Positions 1 to 10,097 of a stretch of DNA of 64,000 bases are shown here, piece after piece. Each line of letters starts with the position of its first letter. Position 1 is the first letter of the stretch. Below the pieces are notes generated by a model. The model did not search any database. It saw nothing but the letters and a program-made list of their open reading frames with translations, and was not told where the DNA came from. This DNA comes from Saitoella complicata NRRL Y-17804 (taxonomy: Eukaryota; Ascomycota; Saitoellomycetes; Saitoellales; Saitoellaceae). Made by a program: the position numbers and the translations under genes. The DNA is taken from positions 1 through 64,000 of the forward strand of contig NW_017567021.1 of NCBI RefSeq assembly GCF_001661265.1. Direction: 5' to 3'.

Positions 1-128
1 AACCCTAACCCTAACCCTAACCCTAACCCTAACCCTAACCCTAACCCTAACCCTAACCCTAACCCTAACCCTAACCCTAACCCTAACCCTAACCCTAACC
101 CTAACCCTAACCCTAACCCTAACCCTAA
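1..128. repeat. telomere, (AACCCT)n
   Basis: Twenty-one perfect AACCCT units followed by AA, so the other strand ends in (TTAGGG)n, the common filamentous-fungal telomere repeat. It lies at the very start of the window and contains no variant units, which fits a true chromosome end. There is no subtelomeric spacer: the repeat joins coding sequence directly at about base 128. Confidence 0.98.
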
Positions 129-1396
129 GTCTCTTTAATCCTCGCAAACACTTCCATCTCCTCCTCCCCATCTCCCTGGATCCAACTCGTCCTCGCACTG
201 GGCCCTGACTCGAGATATGTGTATTTGTCAAAAACGAGCTCATGTGTACCGACTACGGGAATGCCCACGATGACGCTTGTAGCGATACTCGAACTGGCAC
301 GGTCGATCAGGTATTGGTTATGAGCGAACGCCGGAAAAAGAGCGGTAGCCCTCGAGGCAAAGGCCCAGTATTGATCGAAATCCAACTCCGGCACGATATG
401 GATAACATCTTGTAGATCTTCTGGGATGTCTGGTGGGGGTCCTGAGCCGAGAAGCTGAATCGAGGCGCCGTATTCGCGGATGAGGGAAAGGTGTTTGCGG
501 GTGTGTTCGAAAATCGTGTTGTAGTTTCGACGCCAGGGCTCGAATTTACCGGGGATGAGCGCGAATGGTTCCGGTGGAAGCTCGACGGCGCTCTTCTTGG
601 GAAAGAGAGGAGTAGGGTCGAAGACGGGAGGGAAGGCTGGGAGGAGACGAACGCTGCCCGGATGTCGTTCGGCAAGTGCGGGAGACGGGAAGTAGTCATT
701 CAACTTGATGGGCGAAGAAGTGACGTTCCAGGGTTCGTAAAAGTGTTCGGCAACGAATCGATGGACATGCTCCGACAGCACGACAAAGTTGACGCGTGAA
801 CGTTCTACCCAAGGCTGGAGAATCTTTCTCCAGGGCGACTCTGGATCCTCCCACTCCGGCGCTTCGTGAATGACGCAGACAATCTCGTGAGGAGAACTCG
901 GAGAGTCAGGGTTTGTGAACATGTCGCCCAAATCTTCGAGGTCGCGAGAGCAAGATGTCAGCACGGCGATGTCGGGCCTGTACATGAGCTCCGATGACCT
1001 CAACTCTTCCCACCGGCGCATGATGAGCTCCCCGGAAGCAGCTTGTTGAAGGAACGGTAACGCGTTCATTCGCTCCGCGGACGTATGGTTGACAAACAGC
1101 TCAAGCTGGGTGTGCGACGTATGCGAGAAAGCGTCAAGAAGAGGGATGACGACCTCGAAGTGGTATTTAGGCGTGTTGATGAGGGCGATGCGCATGTTCC
1201 TCTTCGACTTGCGAACAGCTGGAGCGTCCAAGTCGGTTGCAAACGGTGCTTCATAGCGAGAGACTGGTTCAAAGACGGAAGGCTTCCTTGTTGCAGCAAA
1301 CGACCATGAGGGCGAAAGCGTCAAGTAGATCAAGCACAGTAACGTCACTATGGTAGCGACGGTGAAGACACGGCGAGAATCCCTGCGAGCCAGCAT
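125..1396 (-). CDS. type II membrane GT-B-like glycosyltransferase, 3' end cut by the telomere
   Basis: A 423-residue frame with a short basic N-terminus, one hydrophobic anchor (about residues 11-29) and a long lumenal part. The segment near residues 350-395 (LFPAFAHNQYLIDRASSS, then GIPVVGTHELVFDKYTYL) resembles the C-terminal lobe of GT-B glycosyltransferases, so a Golgi glycosyltransferase is inferred; donor and acceptor are unknown. ATG at 1396 is chosen because it precedes the anchor. The gene has no native end: coding sequence reaches ...RIKE and the next codons use telomere bases, ACT then TAG, where TAG belongs to the first TTAGGG unit. Some residues of the original C-terminus were probably lost, and an mRNA would need to end inside the telomere. 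It is divergent from the gene at 1662. Function of the shortened protein is uncertain. Confidence 0.7.
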   Translation of the reverse strand: MLARRDSRRVFTVATIVTLLCLIYLTLSPSWSFAATRKPSVFEPVSRYEAPFATDLDAPAVRKSKRNMRIALINTPKYHFEVVIPLLDAFSHTSHTQLELFVNHTSAERMNALPFLQQAASGELIMRRWEELRSSELMYRPDIAVLTSCSRDLEDLGDMFTNPDSPSSPHEIVCVIHEAPEWEDPESPWRKILQPWVERSRVNFVVLSEHVHRFVAEHFYEPWNVTSSPIKLNDYFPSPALAERHPGSVRLLPAFPPVFDPTPLFPKKSAVELPPEPFALIPGKFEPWRRNYNTIFEHTRKHLSLIREYGASIQLLGSGPPPDIPEDLQDVIHIVPELDFDQYWAFASRATALFPAFAHNQYLIDRASSSIATSVIVGIPVVGTHELVFDKYTYLESGPSARTSWIQGDGEEEMEVFARIKET

Positions 1397-1661
1397 GGTC
1401 GTCGTTGCTGGTCTCCATCTTCATCACCATCTTCATCACTATATGGATTCTCTTAAATCGAATTGCGATAAATTGAGGAGGTTTTGGCTGCTGTCCCACC
1501 CGAGCCGTCCCACATTCTCGGTGCGTGCTAAGCTTTGACCCGCTCCCTAGTCAAGCCTCCCCTCAAAGAGGCTGTCTCCGTCGGCGAAGATGCTCAATCC
1601 TAGTAGTGCTGTTGATTGAAGAGAAAGGGAAAGAGACTCACTGCTCTATGGATCAGGGCAA

Positions 1662-2923
1662 ATGCTCCGTACCCGTCATCCTGTCTTCATCGTGGGTGCC
1701 ATCACCCTTCTCGGTTGGTTGGTGTTCCTATATCACGCCATTCCAGAGGTATGTTACTTCCCGTACTGCTGAATGATGCTTATTCTGGTGTAGCACGCCT
1801 TCAGTGCTTTGCAGAGTGTCGACACGTCAACTGCGGTGACTGATGATACCGCTGTGACCGACGAAACTGTCCACCTCCTCATCCCGGCCACAGAACCCAA
1901 CAATCAATTCTGCCGCGTCCTCTTCTCCGCCCTCATCAACGACTACCCCTCTCCTTACCTCGTCAATTATGGCAAAAAGTACGACGACCCTGCGATCGCT
2001 CGTGCACAGAAAATCGCCGGCTTGAACGAGTACCTCCTCAAGTCAACCGTCAGCCGAAACGATACCATCATCATTGCCGATGGCTTCGATGTGTGGTTTC
2101 AGCTGCCACTGGATGTCATGGTCTCCCGATATCGGCTTGCTCAACAAAATGATACATCCCGAACCATTTTTGGTGCAGACAAGAAATGTTGGCCGAATGA
2201 TCCGAACTCGCCCGCGTGCACTCGCGCTCCACTGAGCTCCCTTCCAGATGGAGTGTATGGACCGGACACGGACCAACTGACCATTTATCGCGACCAGAAG
2301 GCAAAATACGATAACTTCCGCCCGCGCTGGTTGAATTCTGGTACCGCCATCGGTCCTGCTAGTTCACTGCATGCTATCTATGAAGAAGCCTGGAGGAGGA
2401 TTGAAGATAAGCAAAGCACCGTCAAGAGCGACCAGCGGATCTTGGCCGACGTCTGGGAGACGGTCTGGTCGATTTTCTGGTCGTAGATCACAGAAGCGAA
2501 TTATTCCAGACTCTGGGGTTTGCGCAAGCTGATGTCGCTTGGATCGTCAATCCAGATCCCGAGACCAGAGCAACAACTGCCAGTAACGATGATACGGGTC
2601 AAATGAGGTTGGAACTGGCTTCTCTGGGTATGGACATGGAGGAGAGGAGAGAACGGAGTGTATGGAAGGGAAGGCCGCTTGCTTGGAACAGGATCAGCAA
2701 CGCGATACCCTCGGTGCTACACTTTAACGGAGATAAAAATTACATGGATAGATGGTGGCATAAGATGTGGTGGAATGCGAAGGGTGGGGAGATTGCGAGG
2801 ACCTTCTTGGAAAGACTGGAGAGTGGTGATACTGAACTACTGGCAGAGATGCGGGCGGGTGCTTGGACCGAGGAAGGATGGGTTGACTGGAACGAGCTTT
2901 GCAGGAATTTTTCCATATTATAG
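1662..2923 (+). pseudogene. PLOD/LH3-like glycosyltransferase, frameshifted
   Basis: Exon 1 (1662-1748) encodes a 29-residue signal anchor, MLRTRHPVFIVG then ITLLGWLVFLYHAIPE. A 45-bp GTATGT...TAG intron (1749-1793) follows and exon 2 opens in frame at HAFSALQSV. The lumenal part contains IIIADGFDVWFQLPLD, like the acidic donor-binding strand of procollagen-lysine glucosyltransferase-type domains, and RPRWLNSGTAIGPA, like the following acceptor-side motif. Near 2455-2470 the frame changes: the first frame stops at 2486, while the continuing homology-like sequence (VVDHRSELFQTLGF ... VLHFNGDK) runs in another frame to TAG at 2923. No intron of plausible size with GT-AG ends restores the frame, so a one-base loss or two-base gain is likeliest. 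It could also be a sequencing error. If intact it would be a Golgi transferase; substrate unknown. Confidence 0.65.
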
Positions 2924-3047
2924 TTTGCTTTACTATTGCTTCAACATCAGCATGCGTGGATTGCCGGCGAAGCTGCACTGCTGTCCAGGACTATATGTTC
3001 GCCAATAATTCCCGTATACATACGGCTGAAACACCTCTAGAAAGCTT

Positions 3048-3059
3048 AAGGGTTAGGGT
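3048..3059 (+). promoter_or_regulatory. interstitial telomere-like motif (telobox)
   Basis: AAGGGTTAGGGT lies about 90 bp before the ATG at 3146. It carries one and a half TTAGGG units, in the orientation opposite to the terminal AACCCT array. Such teloboxes bind Tbf1/TRF-like factors in fungi; a role here is inferred from position only. Confidence 0.35.
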
Positions 3060-3145
3060 CTCGGAAAACGCCCTCCCGTTGTTGTTATATCTGAGGAAGT
3101 TATGTTCGTAGTTGTTGAATCACCAGCTGACAGGAGGTGGTAACA

Positions 3146-4306
3146 ATGCAACATCTTCCGGTATACTACTTTACGAATCCTCGCGGTGTGCGCGTCCTTG
3201 CCTCCACCGTGGTCCTCGCATCAGTTTTCTGGATTTTCTACCAATGGTCCAGCACTGTCGATGGTGCTACCCGATTCTCCCGAGATGCTATTCACGACAT
3301 TCAGAACAAAACTCTCGGTTTCGGCGCCATTCTTCTCATATCTCTTGATTTCCGAACGGACAGGCGTGATGCGTTAACACTCATCACCTCCACCTCGGAC
3401 ATCGAAATCACCGAGGTCATCGATGGTGTTCGTGGCGAAAGCATACACGAGAAAGCCCACCCCACCGGTGAGTGGCCGGAGCGGGTGGATATGTCACATT
3501 TGGGCAGTTGGAGGAGCCACATGAATGCTCTCAAGTACATTATCGATAACCAAATCGAGACGGCATTGATAGTCGAGGACGACGTGGATTGGTGAGTGAA
3601 GCTCTTCCGTGCTTTCCGATAACTGACGATGGATGGTAGGGATGTTCACGTCAAGAGCCAGCTCAACTCCTTCGCCCACGGTCTGCGCAATTCCAATCTC
3701 AGGTCACTGTACACCCCTCAGGAGATCCAGTATGCACCGTACGGTCTGGATTGGGATACTCTACACCTTGGTACTTCACGTACTGGGATGGCCCCCGCAC
3801 CCTTAGACGATCTTTACGCGCTTTATCATGATCCATACCGTACTCCACCTGAGCTGATTGCTCACAAAGACGCATGCGGAGAGAAGGACTGGTACTGTTG
3901 GGCCGACATGATGACCCACACTTCATGCAATGATAACTCACGAGTCCTTTACCCGACGTACTCTAGTGTGGGGCTCGTTGCTTTTGCAGTGACTCTCCTA
4001 GGCGCCCAGAGGTTGCTCTACGAACTGAGTTGGGTCGGACTCAATACGAGCCTTGATTACTCTATCCGAGGACTTCATACGCGAGGAGCATTGCACGGGT
4101 GGACAGTCACACCTCCCATCATGTCGAGCTGGGTTACGGGTGACGGAGCGGACAGCGACTTGACCAACGACGGAAAGGGGCGGACGGGGGTGCCCAGGCA
4201 TGGCAACCTTGGCGGGGAAGGCAAAGGTTTAGGGTGGAGTGCAAGGAAGGCTTTAACGGGGAGACTGACACGGGAAGACTATTGGAAGGGTCCTCATGGG
4301 TGGTGA
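3146..4306 (+). CDS. GT25-family glycosyltransferase, type II membrane
   Basis: Two exons, 3146-3591 and 3640-4306, joined across a 48-bp GTGAGT...TAG intron; the protein is 370 residues. An N-terminal anchor (about residues 14-32) precedes FGAILLISLDFRTDRRDAL, the start typical of family 25 (LPS and collagen beta-galactosyltransferase type), and LIVEDDVDWD, the acidic metal/sugar-nucleotide motif, which is created across the splice junction. GSWRSHMNALKYII between them fits the family's conserved middle block. It probably transfers a sugar in the Golgi; donor and acceptor cannot be read from the sequence. ATG 3146 is the first real ATG of the frame and sits directly before the anchor. It lies between a PLOD-like transferase and a Zn2Cys6 regulator, all on the same strand, and appears intact. 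Confidence 0.82.
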
Positions 4307-4432
4307 TATTATCTGCCATTTGTGGTTAGCGTAACCGGGAAGACACCCGAGTGTTATCGATAGCCCTGCATTCCCCGCGTAACCTCCCTCTCTCCCCGTG
4401 TGACCCTTGTAAGAAAGGGGTAAACGACGACC

Positions 4433-6631
4433 ATGGCAGACTTGTTCGAGAACGACCTCAGCTACGCGCAAGCACAAGAACTGAAGCGGCGACGGCGGAT
4501 CCTGCCAGAAAAGCGCAAGAGAGTCGTCAAGGCCTGTCAGCGCTGCAGAGACCACAAGCTGCGCTGTCAGGGGACACGGCCTTGCGACAGGTGTGCTCGC
4601 TCAAATACGGACTGCATATACCCCGTGTTGAGTGGATCGAACAATTCAGACGCGTATGTCGCAAAGCTGGAGGAACGCCAAATCTACCTCGAATATATGC
4701 TGCAACGGCATATACCCGGCTTGACACTGGACACGCCAAGTTTACGCTCGCTAGCGGAAAGTTACAAGAAGGAAGAATTCGGCGACCACGCAAGTGCGTC
4801 AGTCGAGGGCCGAGTGCAGCAGAAGCTGCTCAATGAGGATGAAGGCGTTCGAGATGTGTTGGATGGAAGAGCGCGTCTCATTGTGGAAAAGCAGGGTCAA
4901 ACGCATTACCTCGGCGAATCCGCTGGTTGGAGTTTCATCGACAGTATACGCGAATCGATCACGACGACCCCAGGCGAACTCGATGTCAGTGCTAGATATA
5001 ACACGTTCCTCGAGGAGAATGCGGATGAGGTGTTTGAAGAGATCAATGTTTCAGACCCAGCAGCGCTCCTTCCGCCACGACCTACAATGGATTTCCTGAT
5101 CAATACTTTCTTCCGGCACTGCCAAACAATGCTGTTATACACCCACGAGACTATCTTCCGGAAGAAACTCGGGCATTTACTCCACTCCCTCGGTAGCGAC
5201 CAGGAGGACACGATCTTCCTCTGCGTGTTGCTGATGGTGCTAGCCGTCGGCAGTCAATTCGCTGAATTAGAAACTCAATCACCAACACCGGATGCCGGCT
5301 TCTCCTATTACAAAGCAGCGCGGATGCTGCTCCCTCACGTTATCACCGCGTGCAAGATGAGTAGCGTGCAAGCATGCTTGCTTATGACCAGTTACCTGCA
5401 ATGGACGCGCCAGAGAGATGTGTCGTACGCGTATATGGGTATGGCAGTACGAATGGCGGTATCCAACGGAATGCATCGCCGGTGCAATGTGGCGCTGGAT
5501 CCGCGAGTGGTGGAAATTCGGACGCGTTTATGGTGGTCTATCTACACAAAGGATCGCTTTATGAATATGTCCATGGGTCGGCCCATGCTCTTTTCCGACA
5601 ATGATTGCGATCTGGAGCTGCCGAGATACTTGCCAGAGCTCGACGGCCCGAATTCTTCACCTGGCATTGATGTCATGCGAGCTAATACAGAAATGGCACG
5701 AATTCTCGGCCATATCATGTCGAGAATCTACACGCTACCAAAGGATGGACAGAAGAGCTCTTCAGTCAGTCGAAGCGCAATTGTGGAGCTGAAGCAAGAA
5801 CTATCGGCATGGAAGACGCGTCTCCCTTCACGACTACGGCATCAGAAGCCCGATCCCAAGAGTCAATTCTTCCGGGCTGAAGTGCATCTTCACCTGGGCT
5901 ACTACCAGGCAATCATCCTCATCACCCGCCCTTTCCTCCTCCATCTCGTCCGAACTCGTGGACCAACAAAACAAGCCGCCCCGTCAGCTGCGCCAGATCA
6001 AAATGCCGCCCTCATCGAGCAACTCGCTCTCAACTGCGTCGACGCCGCCCACGAAGGTATCAAGTTGATACAGAACCTTCAGAAACACAACAAGATCTGT
6101 CGCTTCGATTTCTGGGATTACCATTACTGCTGCGCCTGTGCGTATGTCATATTACTGAGAAACGTCATTCACGGGGATGATCCACGGGACCCCAAGGCGA
6201 TTCAATGTGCAATGGACGTGATGGAGTATATCGCGAGTGGCAATGATTCGGCCAAGCTGGCATTGGACCTGATGAGAGAGTTGCACGTCATTGTTCGGAA
6301 GAGGAGGAGTGGTGCGAAGGGCAAGGCTACAAAGGACGAGGTACAAGGATGGAGCGTGGCACCGGCATTGGTCCCAGCGTCCGGCTCTTTCGACCCATCT
6401 TTAGTACCGCTTGGCAGTATCTCAGAGTTTTCGGGAAGCTCCATCTCGCCAGTGCCGATCAATGACTTGGAGACGTTCGTTCACGAGGATATCTTGCCTT
6501 ACCAGGATAACGCGTACGACTCCAATAACTTCTTTCGTGTCTTTGGTATTGAGAACGTTAGTTTTCCAGAGTTGGGTGGGGAGTTTGGGTTTGGAGGTCA
6601 AGATGGTGGGACGTTTGACTGGGGGATTTGA
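4433..6631 (+). CDS. Zn2Cys6 transcription factor with fungal-specific middle domain
   Basis: Intronless, 732 residues. The binuclear zinc cluster is perfect: cysteines at 35, 38, 45, 51, 54 and 61 (CX2CX6CX5CX2CX6C), preceded by basic KRRRRILPEKRKRV. A linker and probable dimerisation segment (YVAKLEERQIYLEYML) follow. The fungal-specific transcription factor domain covers roughly residues 210-480, with RTRLWWSIYTKDRFMNMSMGRP as its signature region (quoted in part: RLWWSIYTKDRF). The C-terminus is Ser/Gly-rich and acidic, like an activation region. It acts in the nucleus. Its position next to three membrane-anchored glycosyltransferases suggests, but does not prove, that it controls them. 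No truncation or frameshift is visible. Confidence 0.88.
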   Translation: MADLFENDLSYAQAQELKRRRRILPEKRKRVVKACQRCRDHKLRCQGTRPCDRCARSNTDCIYPVLSGSNNSDAYVAKLEERQIYLEYMLQRHIPGLTLDTPSLRSLAESYKKEEFGDHASASVEGRVQQKLLNEDEGVRDVLDGRARLIVEKQGQTHYLGESAGWSFIDSIRESITTTPGELDVSARYNTFLEENADEVFEEINVSDPAALLPPRPTMDFLINTFFRHCQTMLLYTHETIFRKKLGHLLHSLGSDQEDTIFLCVLLMVLAVGSQFAELETQSPTPDAGFSYYKAARMLLPHVITACKMSSVQACLLMTSYLQWTRQRDVSYAYMGMAVRMAVSNGMHRRCNVALDPRVVEIRTRLWWSIYTKDRFMNMSMGRPMLFSDNDCDLELPRYLPELDGPNSSPGIDVMRANTEMARILGHIMSRIYTLPKDGQKSSSVSRSAIVELKQELSAWKTRLPSRLRHQKPDPKSQFFRAEVHLHLGYYQAIILITRPFLLHLVRTRGPTKQAAPSAAPDQNAALIEQLALNCVDAAHEGIKLIQNLQKHNKICRFDFWDYHYCCACAYVILLRNVIHGDDPRDPKAIQCAMDVMEYIASGNDSAKLALDLMRELHVIVRKRRSGAKGKATKDEVQGWSVAPALVPASGSFDPSLVPLGSISEFSGSSISPVPINDLETFVHEDILPYQDNAYDSNNFFRVFGIENVSFPELGGEFGFGGQDGGTFDWGI

Positions 6632-7374
6632 TGAATAGGTGATGAGCAGAATATCCGGAATACCATATTAGTTGTAGATTTAATGATCAAGGGGAGTAGG
6701 GCTTTTCCGGAAAACGTGAGGTCGACTTCACACCATATGCATGACCATTCAATGTTGCAAGCAAGCTTGTGAGTCGCTTGTGCAATCGAACTCGTAGAAT
6801 CTTCTAGGTGTACAAGCCTGGTATAGTTGTCTGCTCCGTTCCCCTTTACCGCGAACAATTCCTGGTTCACCAGCATCAACGACTGGTGATACCCATGGCA
6901 CGCGTGTGGTCATGGCGAAGTACACATTTACTCGCAACCTCTATCACTACTCAAGCTGATAGTTTCTTCAATTTTGGCCTGGAAATTAGAGTGGCCGCGA
7001 CAAATGGTTTTTCATCGTCTACAGTATCATCACCGGATCGAGGTCGCTCCACATCGTGAATCCCAGCTCGAACGAAGTGTTTACATTGAATGTAAGGAAA
7101 ATTCAGACATACGCGCGGAAACTTCAGGAATAACCCTTAGTTGTCTCGAGCAATGTCCGTGAACCATCCAATAAACCATCCCTTCTGGCCTCAGCTTTCT
7201 AGAATCTCGTTCAGTTTTTGTTACACGTACCAAAATTCTAACCATGTGGCCTATTAAAACGATCTGCGGCTACACTATCACCCTGTGCATTGAGGATGAA
7301 GAACAGATCCCCGCAAATATCTCTGCAAATTTCCGGAGACCCTTAAGTGCCTACATGTATTCATGGGCAGCACA
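6632..7374. other. intergenic, no gene seen
   Basis: No supported coding region or RNA gene. The sequence becomes more A+T-rich moving away from the regulator gene and leads into the repeat cluster. Confidence 0.6.
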
Positions 7375-7402
7375 CCCTACGAAGTCAAAAGTTATGGATT
7401 AA
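7375..7402 (+). repeat. left arm of 28-bp inverted repeat
   Basis: It begins CCCTACGAAGTCAAAA and ends ATGGATTAA. It pairs with 10070-10097 on the other strand, with two transition differences. Confidence 0.75.
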
Positions 7403-9509
7403 ACACGAATTTCCTTGGGCGCGCGCGTAATCCATGTCAGAATCATGAATTATGCGGAATAAAATCATGGTTTGGGTTCCGAAATCCAGGATACGATCAC
7501 GGATTAAGCGGGATCTTGTATTCCATGACTCTCCCGACCCAAGGGACAGATCTAACAACACCAGGTATGATTGGAATTTCCGTGTACGTGGTTGAGCCTG
7601 TGCTAACATCTTGAAACATAGGACATGTTCACTACTATTATAGCTACCGTACTAGGATACTCATTGAAATCTCTTTTACCTGCTAATCTCGCGCTTTTGA
7701 CCCAATAATACTGTGAACTTTCCCAACACTCATTTGCATTTTTGCATAAGTTTTTTCTAGGATCAAGCCCAGTCTCACCATGGATTATCTTAGATTGTAT
7801 TGAGAATTATTGTGGATTATGCCACATAAGATCATGGATGAAATTGATTCAAGTCGTGGTTTGGGCCCCCTTAAGAATATGATCATGGATTGAACGGGAT
7901 CTAGCAATCCATGATTTTCGCGAGCATATAGAATTTTGGTATCACAGCCATGTCGAAATTCCATATTAAGCTGATCTCGAACTAAAGCCGACCTGAAAAC
8001 CGCAAGCATTCCTTTACCTCTTCGACAAGGACAAAGCATAATGGGTTCCACTCTACTCTACTCTATTCATAGGTTGGGGTCGTCCCCAGGACTTTCAAGA
8101 AGATTTGCTGACAAACACAACAGTGATAGGAGTGCATGTTCATAGCCTACAGCCTGGGATCATGTCCACTAACAGTTCGGCCTCAGGTGACGTTGTTGTC
8201 TTAAGGCATCTGGGAGATGGGTATTGTGATTGTCTTACGGCGTCTGACATATAGCTCGGTAATAAATCAGAACGGCAAGGCCTCCTTTGCACACGGAGTT
8301 GTTTAACTTTCAAAGTCCTCTACGTGTAGGCCGAGCAGACCAGTTTCATATCGTCTGCCAGATGCATATGCCTGGGTCATCCATGGTATTGTCGAGCGGT
8401 GGGTACACGATACTGTGGAGCATGAGGAGGAGGCCTAGGGGTGGACTATGCTTCAAATGGTCATGGAGGATCTCTAACGCTATTCTGGATGAAGCTTGAA
8501 GTACAGCGGAGCATTATCGAGGATTATGCTGAGCATCGACGCGATTTATACCGAATGCAAGCGTGGATTAGGCCCGATGTCGTATCATGGATCAAACAGA
8601 GGGCCACGGGCTTGGATTATCACGAGAGAATCATGGATTATCCACCAGGAATCATCGATTAAATCGAACTTTATTGTGGGTTATACGGAATAAAATCATG
8701 GATTATGCGGAATGATAGCATGGTTTGTTGAACGAGATTTTGTAATCCATGATTCCCGCGACGTAGGGCTGGAAAGAAACTTTCGTGGAGGTGATCTGAA
8801 AACCGGAATGGACACCTCGGAGGTTTCCAGCTGGGCAACCCTTACCCCCGGAAAAGCCTTACACTTCTGTCGAAGATATCGGGCTTGATCCTAAGTTCTG
8901 AGTAATGGGTATTAAGGCTTGCCCTACGTCCGCGAGAATTATGGTAGACTAGGGTGAGGTTAACCCATGCTTATTTTGCCGTGGTTAAAGCCCAAAGACA
9001 TTGCTCTGGATAATGTACCCATGATCCGGGCTGGCCTGATTCATGGCCATGATACGATTCAGTATAATCCAAGATCAATCCACAATCTGATTCTAAACAA
9101 TCCTGGAGAATATTAGATTTGATCTTCAAAAAAAACTGAGCCCAATCCCAAAAGAATCAATAAAGTACCCAAGATATCTGCAGCTGGGCAAACGAGCAGT
9201 AATGTTTCAAGTATTATGCCTTAAGCCACCCAGCCATTCATCCAAACTTATGAGAGAAGAAAGAGACACCAACGAAACTAAAAAGAAGACATAACAGATA
9301 GAGAATCAGAAGATCTAAAGCCGCACCCATTCGGTTACGGCAGGTCAATTACTACTCTAATCAGAAGTGAGCTAAGGAGTAGCGAAGCAAAGTAGAAGAA
9401 GAGAATAAGTAGAGAAAATAATGTAAGGGAAGCGAAGAGATTTAGTAAACAAGGAAGGTCAAGGTATGTCAAGACAGCCAGATTATAGGTGAAAATATTG
9501 CAGCATGAG

Positions 9510-9551
9510 TATTTGAATAGTTATTGTGGCTATTTGAATAGTTATTGTGGC
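9510..9551. repeat. perfect 2 x 21-bp tandem duplication
   Basis: Two exact adjacent copies (9510-9530 and 9531-9551) of a 21-bp unit that starts TATTTGAATAG and ends TTATTGTGGC. It sits in the gene-free island; exact identity suggests a recent duplication. Confidence 0.9.
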
Positions 9552-10069
9552 AGCACTTATGGTTTTGTAATGAGGGATGTTTTCAGCGCTGCGTGCTCAA
9601 TTGTATGGATGCCCCATTCATACTTGGCCTTGACCTGAGCCTGCTGATTGATACGCGTGCACGGAGGGACTTGATAGCTCCAGAAATCTCTCGGACAGGA
9701 CCTCTGGATGATATATATTATCTGGCAGTGGTTCATGATCTTATTTGGGATTGTAATCCATGATAATGTCAAGGATCGTAATCCACGAATTTGTCTGGGA
9801 TTTCTGCCAGGATGGTAATCCACAATGATCTGCGTAATCCACAGTTTTCACTTCTGCAGTATTGTCCAAAGCATGGATAATCACCATATACATGAGTATC
9901 ATCACTGCCGGCCAACAACCAGCCCCTGGAGTATGATGATCACAAATGTCTAAACCTAACTCTAGTGGTGCACGCAAAAACCACAACAATATCATGGATT
10001 CAACTGGAATTTGTCCAGGACCATGCATTCCATTATGGATTACCATCCTTGATATCATAATGAAATGGC

Positions 10070-10097
10070 TTAATCCATGATTTTTGACTTCGTAGGG
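10070..10097 (-). repeat. right arm of 28-bp inverted repeat
   Basis: Reverse complement of 7375-7402 apart from two transitions. It starts TTAATCCATGATT and ends CTTCGTAGGG. Confidence 0.75.

Larger units (their letters stand above)
7375..10097. repeat. A+T-rich cluster of degenerate inverted-repeat (MITE-like) motifs
   Basis: About twenty copies of a short motif near AATCATGGATTA, or its complement TAATCCATGATT, are scattered through this stretch (for example near 7391, 7780, 7882, 7903, 8632, 8694, 8740, 9750, 9992, 10033 and 10070). Several are arranged as units of about 110-160 bp that start with ATGGATTAT and end with AATCCATGATT then CGCGA. The outermost copies form a 28-bp inverted pair, 7375-7402 and 10070-10097, matching at 26 of 28 positions; both mismatches are transitions. 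No transposase frame was recognised. The arrangement looks like eroded non-autonomous DNA elements, possibly affected by repeat-induced point mutation, but the family is unknown. Confidence 0.55.
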
